A stretch of 64,000 nt of DNA, taken from assembly GCA_947650285.1 (NCBI GenBank), contig CANTFL010001192.1, forward strand, positions 62,001 through 126,000, read 5' to 3'. This stretch comes from Hyaloperonospora brassicae (Eukaryota > Oomycota > Peronosporomycetes > Peronosporales > Peronosporaceae). The notes beneath the pieces were generated by a model, which was not told the origin of the DNA, did not search any database, and saw only the letters and a list, made by a program, of their open reading frames with translations. Every line of letters begins with the position of its first letter. Positions within the stretch are counted from its first letter, which is position 1. A program made the position numbers and the translations under genes. Below, piece after piece: positions 9,339 through 17,645 of this stretch.

Positions 9339-10432
9339 TCGAATTCAGGGATGTGTTTCCTGAATCCGTACCTTGCGAGTTGCCTAAGGACAAAGGCACT
9401 CGACACGAGATCGAGCTCAAACCGGGCTCGAAGTACTGTGTCATGAAGCAGTGGACACTGCCTCGTGAACAAGTACTAGCGATCGACAAGTTCTTTGCCG
9501 ATCGCTTAGCAGCGGGCCATGTGAGGGAATCAACATCCCCTCACAGCTCTCCGGTCTTCTGTGTGCGAAAGGTCACAGGAGGGTGGCGGATAGTGCACGC
9601 ATTCAACAAATTGAATGCTGCAACGGTACCGGCTCAGACGCCGATACCGAGGAAGGACGTGATCGTAGATGGTATGTCAAAGAGTACCATCCTCTCGTCC
9701 ATGGATCTGATGGATGGATTCTATCAGATCCTGATGCGTGTATGGGACATCTTGTTCACAGCAGTGAGCACCCCCAGCGGTATGCTGTGGAAGTGGCTAG
9801 AGATGCCTCAGAGGATGAGTAATGCCTCTGCAGCCTTCAATAGATGTGTAGTATATCTGGTGAGACCGGTGCGAGACTTCGCACCGAGTTACTTCGACGA
9901 TGTGTTCGTCCATAGCCGGGCTATGTACGGGAAGACGGACGTTGAAGTTCACAGAACTCACGTTCGTCAGGTTCTTCAACTTATGCGCAAGCATAAGTTG
10001 TACGCCAACCTCAAGAAGTGTATATTCGCGGCTAGCGAAATACCACTTCTTGGGTGCATCGTGGGGAAACACGGCGTACGCCCTGATCCCGAAAAGATCA
10101 AGGCGATCACCGACTGGCCAGTGCCAGTCGATGTCAAGGGACTTCGAAAGTTCCTTGGTCTTGTGGCGTACTTGCACAAGTACTCGCGTAACTACGCCGA
10201 GATGACTGTTCATCTTTCTTGTCTGCTCAAGAAAAATGTCAAGTGGTCATGGAACGCTGAGTGCCAGCGTTCCTTTGAGGGTATCGGGCAAAGCTTGGTG
10301 CAATCGCCGATCTTGGCGATTGCAGATCAGGACAGACCTTTTCATGTGGTCTGTGACGCCAGCGATTTTGCAATCGGCTGTTCGTTAATGCAGTTCGATG
10401 CAGATGGCGCGGAGCGCGTCATCTGTTATTAG
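9242..10432 (+). pseudogene. Reverse transcriptase region of pol (copy A)
   Basis: Contains the RT blocks WRIVHAFNKLNAATVPAQTP, SSMDLMDGFYQI and SYFDDVFVHS, plus the RNase H start VVCDASDFAIGCSLM. The conserved QGLSNAPATF of copy B reads QRMSNASAAF here, a change in an RT core motif. It is cut by TAG (10430-10432), where B has CAA. Confidence 0.85.
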
Positions 10433-11566
10433 TCGCGTCAGCTGCAAGCAGCTGAGCGCAATTACCCAGTGCATGACAAGGAGCTCCTTGCCATGGAGTA
10501 CGCACTGGCTAAGTTTCGCGTCGATCTCTTGGGAGATAGACCGTTCGTCGTCTATACGGACCATGCGTCACTACGCACGGCCGTAAACAGCCCACATCTC
10601 TCGCAAAGGATGGCGAGGTGGCTGCCTTTCTTCGCGGAGTATAACTTCTCCGTGGAGTATAAACCAGGACGACTCAATGTCGTCGCTGATGCGCTTTCGC
10701 GCCGGCCCGATTTCGAGCCGGACGCACAAATCAACAGTGAGGATAAGCCCACTGTTGCGAAACTGTCAGTCAGTGTCCCGTCGTCAAGTTTACTTGACGA
10801 CGTACGAAAGGCATACGCGGAAGATAAGGATCTTCTGCGATTGATGGATCATCTTGTGAATCCGTCCAGTAAATCCATGAGGGATTTACCGGCTATGTAC
10901 CGATCCTCATCGGATCGGTATAGTACACGCAACGGACTGTTATATTATACAGCTGTTGCCGGCGACACGCCTCGTGTCGTCGTACCCGCTCATCATGATT
11001 CGCGTTTGCGCATCATGTATGAGTGTCACGATGCCCCAACAAGCGGCCATCGTGGTAGAGAAAAGACTTACCTCACGGTAAGTCGCGACTTTTACTGGCC
11101 CCGCCAGTATCAGTTTGTTCGCAGGTACATACGTGCTTGCGAGGTTTGTCAATGGGTGAAGCCTAGTCCTTCATCCCGTGCGCCATTGCAACCTCTGCCT
11201 GTTCCGGCAGAGTGCTGGCAGCCCGTTTCAATGGACTTCGTTTTCGGTTTTCCCGAAGACGCTCACAAGAATAATGGTATTCTTGTGTTTGTAGACCGAT
11301 TCAGCAAGATGGTCCATCTTGCTGCTGTCCCTGAGTCAATCAAGGCTCAAGGTTGTGCTCGTGTCTTTCTAGACACGGTCTTTAGACTCCACGGGTTACC
11401 CCGTGAACTCGTATCCGACCGTGACCCTCGGTTCACGGCGGAATTTTGGCAAACCGTGTTCCGTACTCTCGGGACACGATTGAAGATGTCCACTTCTGAC
11501 CATCCAGAAACAGATGGTCAGACGGAACGTGCGAACCGTGTCCTCGAAGAGATCCTTCGAGGATAG
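10433..11566 (+). pseudogene. RNase H and integrase region of pol (copy A)
   Basis: In frame with the RT segment apart from the TAG at 10430. Carries RNase H (VVYTDHASLRTAV) and integrase with the zinc module (CHDAPTSGHRGREK, CEVC), catalytic D residues (SMDFVFGFPED, VSDRDPRFTAEFW) and the E region (HPETDGQTERANRVLEEIL). It ends at TAG 11564-11566, which copy B shares; integrase sequence continues in the same frame after it. Confidence 0.87.
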
Positions 11567-12513
11567 GTCCACTCGTTTCCGAGTTGGAGCGAATTCCTAC
11601 CCATGGTGGAATTCGCCATCAATAATTCGGTGCATGCTTCAACACAGCACACACCGTTTTACGTGAATGGCCTACGCCATCCACGAGTGCCCACCCTTAT
11701 AGAGTGTGACTCTTTGATGGGGGGGGAGGGACTCGCTCGAGCAAAAACCGTTTTGGCTCTTGCTCATCACGTGTCGACGCTAACGTCGTCACGTATGATG
11801 CCGATGTCGATCACGTCGACATCGATGAAGAACATCATCTCAATAATAGCGACGACGCTATTATTGATTCGGATGATGATGACGATGCTGGTATATTCAG
11901 CATCGCCAACGATTATGTCAGCGAGGAAGAAGACAACCTCGCTGAAGAAGAGAGCAATCTCTTAGCAGTGCGCACGAAGCGCACTGCCAGACAAAACAAA
12001 GAGTCAGCAGAGAACTTCCTGCTGACTCGAGAAGCGGTAGTCCGTTTCGTTCAGGACTCCATCGCAAATGCGGTGGACCGTCAGAAACGGAACGCAGACA
12101 AGAATGGAAGAGCAAATGTTCTTTCATTTAAGGTTAACGACCTAGTACTACTGTCTACGGTAAACTTACCTGTACATGCAGTCACTAGTGTCGGTAGTAG
12201 TAAACTACTGCCGAAATACATTGGGCCATTTCGAGTGTTGCATCGCAAGGGCAATGCATACACACTCGAATTGCCACGTAGGATGCGCACGCATCCTACG
12301 TTTTACGTGGGGAAGCTTAGGTCGTACTGTCAGTACGAGCCTTCTTCTTCCGATGAAGATAGCCCCCACGTTCAAGAACATCCATCAAGTTCTTGCGTTC
12401 GCGCTCCAGACGATCCGTCTGGTCGCGCAGATATGATACCTCGGAACTCAACCGAGATATCTCCCCACGAGCTGTCGCCAGCTCGCCGGAAAGGAAGCGG
12501 ACATCCCGCTTGA
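11567..12513 (+). pseudogene. Integrase C-terminal region of pol (copy A), one frame change
   Basis: After the TAG the integrase continues (MVEFAINNSVHAS, PFYVNGLRHPRVP). Near a run of eight G residues around 11719-11726, or shortly after it, the frame changes; the acidic linker and the SH3-like domain (KYIGPFRVLHRKGNAYTLEL) are in the next frame. B changes frame at the same place with a six-G run. TGA at 12511-12513 (CGA in B) ends this segment. Confidence 0.8.
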
Positions 12514-13920
12514 CCTGAAGCTGCGCTGTGGCATAATCGGCGCGATCCCTCGCCCGATCAGCCTCGTGACCCTTGCGGTTCTTCCGCACGGTAGTGGTCA
12601 AAGCGTAGCGCCGGTCGCGCTCGTGCTTTAAGTCATCGCGCGATTCATCGATTGCGCGATCCATCTCGTAAGGGTCGAGATGGTGAACCGAATCATCTGG
12701 AGGAGGTCTTTCCTCCTCCACCACATCCTTTGGTGGATGCTCACGGTGATCAACGCTTTCTAGTGGAGCGTATCTTGAATCACCGTGACGATTCAGGATC
12801 AAGGACGAGCTACCTCGTCCAGTGGCGGGGGTATCCACCCTCTTGGAACAGCTGGGACCCCCGCTCTCAGCGGTTGATGGATGTTGAAGGTCTCGTCCGC
12901 CAGTATGACGAGACCCATCCGATTATTCCTGTGGCCCATCGGTAAACACGCGCCCTAGGCGCTTGTAGACGGATTGCAAGTTTGCAATCGCGTCACGCAT
13001 CTCGTCCGAGAGATGTGCCCTTCCCCAGGGCGAATTTAGGGAATACACATCCCTATTTGCACGCTGCGAGTTGTCAACACAACTCGCACAAGGGTCTCCC
13101 CATGTGAGGCAAGGAATGCCTGCCTCACTCGATAAACAATGCAACCGGTACATAGCACCGGTTGGCGTTCGCCTTTCGAACCTGAGGCGTGTCGCCTCAA
13201 GTTTCTTGAGCCACCCTTCTCGTCCAAAATTCTTTACGTTTTGGACGAACGCGTTCCACGCAGCCAAAAGCGAGGCCTTGTCACGCTTTTGGTTGCTGTT
13301 GTATCATCGATGTCTAAGGAAGACATCGAGATAAAAATCTTCTTCAGCGCGAAAGTTCTTCGCGCTGGAACTCAAGCCGTGAAGCTCAGTTGCATCGAAT
13401 AAGGGTATTCGATGGCGTTGGCCTGTCTCGTGAGACAGGCTATTGATGAGCCGTTCGGGGAAACGCCTGGGTTCGACTCATCACGCTTCACAGTGGTACC
13501 CTTGTCGGTACCACGGCTCCCAGATTGACGACGGCTCGCGCCATCGTCATCACGCTCGTGCGAAGACGCACGAGCCGGTGGTGGTGAGGAATAGAACTCA
13601 CCACCCTGATCATCATCATCACTGCCGAGCAGACTGTGATGCAAATCACGAGTCCGTTCGTTCGGCAGTGGGCTTGGCGAATACTGAGGCGTCGCCGGTG
13701 AGCGAGACGCCTCTGGAGCATTGCCCGAGTCAGACACGTCCGACTCGCCAGAGTAGATGACCTCTACATCTGGGTCATCGTGCGCACGCGGTGTAATACC
13801 GCGTGCACCTGCAGCACCTGTTGATGCAGGCGAAGAAGGGGCGGCAGACGACGAATCGTCTGCCGCAGAGTCTGGCACAGCACCGGGCTGTGTAGGTCTT
13901 GAGTCACCTCGCATAGACAT
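12317..13920 (-). CDS. Antisense reading frame of gypsy copy A (long, disordered plus coiled coil)
   Basis: Read leftward from ATG 13918-13920. First comes an Asp/Ser/Pro-rich, probably disordered stretch (PDVEVIYSGESDVSDSGN, GSDDDDQGGEF). A frame change near 13470 follows, then a segment ending LFDATELHG, a TGA near 13308 (TGG in copy C), AAWNAFVQNVKNF, a Cys-containing stretch, and a TAA near 12921 (CAA in copy C). Last is a coiled-coil-like part with RDDLKHERDRRYAL and LERERKNLMDVLERGG, ending at 12317. The final 0.6 kb is antisense to the linker and chromodomain of pol. It ends next to the 3' LTR, so a promoter in that LTR could drive it. No family recognised. Comparison of A, B and C supports an ancestral protein of roughly 530 residues. 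Confidence 0.6.
12652..12945 (+). pseudogene. Chromodomain at the C-terminus of pol (copy A)
   Basis: A 97-residue frame with the chromodomain signature FLVERILNHR, YLVQWRGYPPSWNSWDP and LVRQYDETHP. It is separated from the integrase by the TGA at 12511 but in line with the single open frame of copy B. Chromodomains in this position define chromovirus-type Ty3 elements. Confidence 0.85.
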
Positions 13921-14037
13921 GTTTACTCTGCGAGGTCAAGCGGAAAGTGAATGGAACGGACCCAACAAGTGCTCCCTGTCCCAATGGTGGCCAACGGGTG
14001 GCCTCCATATTTCGATAGTCACACGGTGACTATCAGT

Positions 14038-14051
14038 TAAGGGGGGGGTGA
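14038..14051 (+). other. Polypurine tract of element A
   Basis: AAGGGGGGGGTGA sits directly before the 3' LTR. It is expected to prime plus-strand DNA synthesis. Copy C has the related AAGGGAGGGGTGA beside its 3' LTR. Confidence 0.7.
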
Positions 14052-14442
14052 TGTAACGGGGCAGCCCGTTACATGAAATTGTCACTTTAAGGAAAGTGAC
14101 AATAAAGAATATAAAGATGGATGTTCTTTAAACAATATCACCAAAGTGGTGATATTGAAGGGTCGACCAAAGGGTCTGTTCATTGGTTGATATCTTGATG
14201 ATATCAACCCACCAATCGCCACAAGACGCGCGCAATGAGTGGTGACGAGACGTCACCATACATCCAGTTATATTAGTATAGTTAAGCTAATTCAAACAGA
14301 GAGACAGTAGTTAAAAGACTTAATTATATTAATATAACAGTTCTACTTTTACCCTAGATACGCTTCCTCGCTTGCCACGTGTACGTCTGTCGGGGCACCG
14401 AAAACCCTTGCGTTAAGTTACGCAAGGGTTTGCCCCGTTACA
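14052..14442 (+). repeat. 3' LTR of element A (391 bp)
   Basis: TGTAACGGGG...CCCCGTTACA. Hairpins seen: TGTAACGGG/CCCGTTACA (14052-14073), TTGTCACTTT/AAAGTGACAA (14079-14102), CAATATCACC/GGTGATATTG (14133-14157), GGTTGATATC/GATATCAACC (14185-14209), TGGTGACG/CGTCACCA (14240-14258) and AACCCTTGCGT/ACGCAAGGGTT (14403-14430). Confidence 0.92.
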
Positions 14443-17400
14443 CCACCGGTATCGAGTGCAGTTGTAGTGCTAGCGTTCTTCACGTGGCTCTCTCGATACG
14501 ACAACTACGCGCGAACGCATGCACGATGAAGACCCTTTTCGATCAGCTGCATCATTGATTTAAGGTGTGGAGCACCAGTACGATCGACAGGGCTGCATCA
14601 CGGTAGATCATAGTTGGGTCTTCGTTTATCCACTTGACAGCTGTGTTTACTTAGCAAAGTTGTAAATTATAGGTGTTATTCGCATTGACCTGCTTTATGT
14701 CAATGACATATAACAGGCCCATCCTGTTACAGCACTATACAGTATTGCAGAGTGCATGAACCGCGCTATAATAAATATAGCAGGTAGTATGACTCATTAC
14801 AAAAGTTAATCGCCGGTATGGTCGGCAACAACCGTCAGCACGGCAATTAACTTAACCAATCGGTCGCGACGAATAGGTGTACACGCGATTTTTTATAAGC
14901 CCTAGTAGCTATTTCTAAGCAAAGATTCGCCTTTATCATGTGCGCGTGTTGTGTCGATAAGTTAGGCTCACATCGAAAGTGCCAAAGGCACCAACTTTGG
15001 TTTGGACAGCCTAAGTGTGTGTTTCTCGGGGGTGCCGAAAATAATACAGGAAACCGCGTATGTAACTTAGATGCAAACAAAAACCAAGGTTATTGAAGTC
15101 GTAAGCGTTTACCGAGCACGAGGTGAACCACATCTAAAACACGACTGTGGCAGAAAGAAAGTCGCTTGTGCAAAATTAAAGGACGAAACTATGGATACTC
15201 AGCACGAAGGCGAGAACAATAATTACATATGTATGATAGCCAATGGATTCGAGAGACGACATCGATAACGACACCGAGATGCAAGACCTTAAGCCATCCC
15301 AGCATAGAAGGTCCAAGATTCAATAAGAGGTCAGGAAATGGCAGAGCCTTCAATTATTTGTCACGCGCCACCAGCCAGATTAAATGCGAGCGTACGCCTA
15401 TTCCTCTAGAAAATGGCGGATTAACTTATTCAAATATGTTGCTGTTGCAGAGAAATACCCAATGTTGAAGACCACTACTGGCAACCAGCACCCAAACAAA
15501 CAAGTGTCGATAAAGATAAGCATATTTCTAATCGTTTCTAGCGTATGATTCTAATGTCGGTACACAAACGACGCCTTTACATACAGATCATGAAGAAGGA
15601 TGATGCGTCGGAGTGAATGAAGGCAATAAATTTACAGTCACAGGCTCAAGCTGACACTAGACAACGGACACTGTCTGCAAAAAATTCTGACAGCAATAGA
15701 ATGTAGACACTTCTTTCCGAATAATAAGGAACGAGCAAGCATAAGTTCTGAGGTGCAAATTTTTTGGTGGCGAAGGGCTACAAAGAGAACTATGAGGTTG
15801 AGATTGGTCAAACGTTCTTACCTGTCGTCAACTACCTTATGTATGGGTCGTGTGTACGGTAGTAGTCACCGAGGCATACGTCGTCAAAAGGCGAGATGCT
15901 GACACTGCTTTCTCGCATAGCGATATTATGGAGCTCGTGTATGGGGAGGTGACGCGCGAAATTACTAAACCGCGCACATACTGTGTAGACTGGACAAGGC
16001 GTCGTACGAATCGTAAAGGCGTGAAGAGTATGAAACACATTGTAATGAGGTATTTATACGCTCGAGAGTCAGAAGGTGTGGTCCTGATAAATGCTCCTAC
16101 GTATATATAATGAAGGCAACTACATCTACATATGCTAAACGCGGACGACGTAGTTATCGCAGCTAAGACCAACTCGTAAATTCTGAAGCGAAAATGTAAT
16201 AAGAAACGTCAGTCAAGATGAATAACTTCGGTATGGCTACTTTTTATATGAGGTAAATGAAGACTGAATAGCACCTCATCAATCTATACTGCAATATAGC
16301 CAGGTCGTCACATCCATGGCGCCGTGCAAAGATAATATTAGAAAGATATCGAGGCTAAGACTGTACATGTAGATCTGGGTTAACGATTGAAGTTGCAGTC
16401 GCCAATGACATATAAATGAGATAACGACATGATAGACACGCCATACAGATCGCTCATCGCATCTGTCCGCTGCTACACCCATCACGACATGTACTCGTGC
16501 GGATGTTGCATTGAGTCGATCTATCATTCCACATTTTTTTACATTTCGGTCAACAACCCTCTGGAAGGCTGCTTCCGAGTGTTGCGCTCTTTACGACCAG
16601 ATGACACTATACATGTATCTACAACGGAAGCAAGGGAATAATGAAGGTGGAAGAGTGTAGGCGTTGGATATGCATGTCATATCAGAATGTTACAACATTA
16701 TGGAGGCGTACAGTGCCTACTAAGCTACGGCTTCATCGGAACATCCAACTATCATGTTTATCTGTCATTGCTACTTGTCACGTCGAACTTTCATGTTCAA
16801 TTATTAGCACTCCTTGCATGTGTCGTGTACAGTCGACTTTCCTAAGAAGACGTCATCGGTGTTCAGCTTTCGTACCTGACGCCATCCATCTCTGTCTTGC
16901 CACCTTTATCATTGCACGTATCAATTTAAGAATATACAGATAGGATCATCTAGTAAATGAGAACGCACCTGGTATATGGACGAGCGCAACGTCTTCTCTG
17001 GTAGAAAGGTGCGGAGCATCTTTGCTCCGAACAATGCGTGATGAGACACGCCTGTTGATGTGCGCTTGCTATATGGTCCGATGTGGACAGCATCAAATGC
17101 TGCCTGGCACCCGCTATCATCTACGGATAGACAATCAGGATACACGTATGTATATGTCATAAGCTGCACCATCGCTCAAGTGCTGTGTAAGTCACATTGT
17201 CAGGTACTACGAAGCTGCGCAATCCCTAGCGCCCTCGTTGTCCGCACGCTCCCCCTCTGGTCAACCAAATACGCGCTCGACACAAAATCTGCGCGCTGTG
17301 TATGGTTCAACATCGAGAAACACCAGCGACTTTTATGAGGAACGGGGCCAACATTTACGTCACACACGAAGCTTGATCCCTGCAAAAGCTCTAAAGCTCG

Positions 17401-17612
17401 ATCGGTCCGTTTGCCGTCAATTTAAATGCAGATATGGCTTGACGCATGTTGTTTAACTGTATCTATACTTGAAGCGGTAGATAGATAGCAGTTGATCCGC
17501 ATGACTGTAATCTGTGCAATGTCGGGTGGCTCAGTGTACCTTCTGACACGTGAGAAAGGCAGGTCCTTATTTCGCCACTTTCGATCCCACACATTCCATT
17601 TCGGACACGAGA
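14443..17612. other. 3.2 kb without a recognisable gene
   Basis: Only short reading frames without recognisable domains are present on either strand, and composition is AT-rich and irregular. I see no LTR, tRNA or RNA gene here. The right end must contain the MLH3 promoter, but no specific element is recognised. Confidence 0.5.
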
Positions 17613-17645
17613 ATGGAAGTGCTGGACGAAAAAACGCGTCGAATC

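Larger units (their letters stand above)
6784..14442 (+). mobile_element. Ty3/gypsy chromodomain retrotransposon, copy A (5' LTR split)
   Basis: Order: LTR remnant, primer-binding site, gag, protease, RT, RNase H, integrase, chromodomain, about 1.1 kb carrying an antisense frame, polypurine tract, 3' LTR. Gag is open but lacks the zinc-knuckle His. Pol has a one-base deletion near 9212, a TAG at 10430-10432, a TAG at 11564-11566, a frame change near 11720-11800 and a TGA at 12511-12513. It is the mirror image of B, with scattered substitutions and independent lesions, so it is a separate copy and not an assembly duplicate. Confidence 0.93.

Noticed and set aside
1..13240. The huge A/B palindrome as an assembly artefact
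   Set aside because: The arms differ at many scattered positions, have different stop codons and deletions, and the centre is explained exactly by an insertion of one element into the LTR of the other.
13071..13402. Plus-strand frames downstream of the chromodomain in copy A
   Set aside because: They lie opposite the better-conserved antisense frame and are not preserved in copy C.
14443..17612. Possible tRNA or other RNA genes
   Set aside because: I found no cloverleaf-like arms or A/B box pair that I could support by eye.
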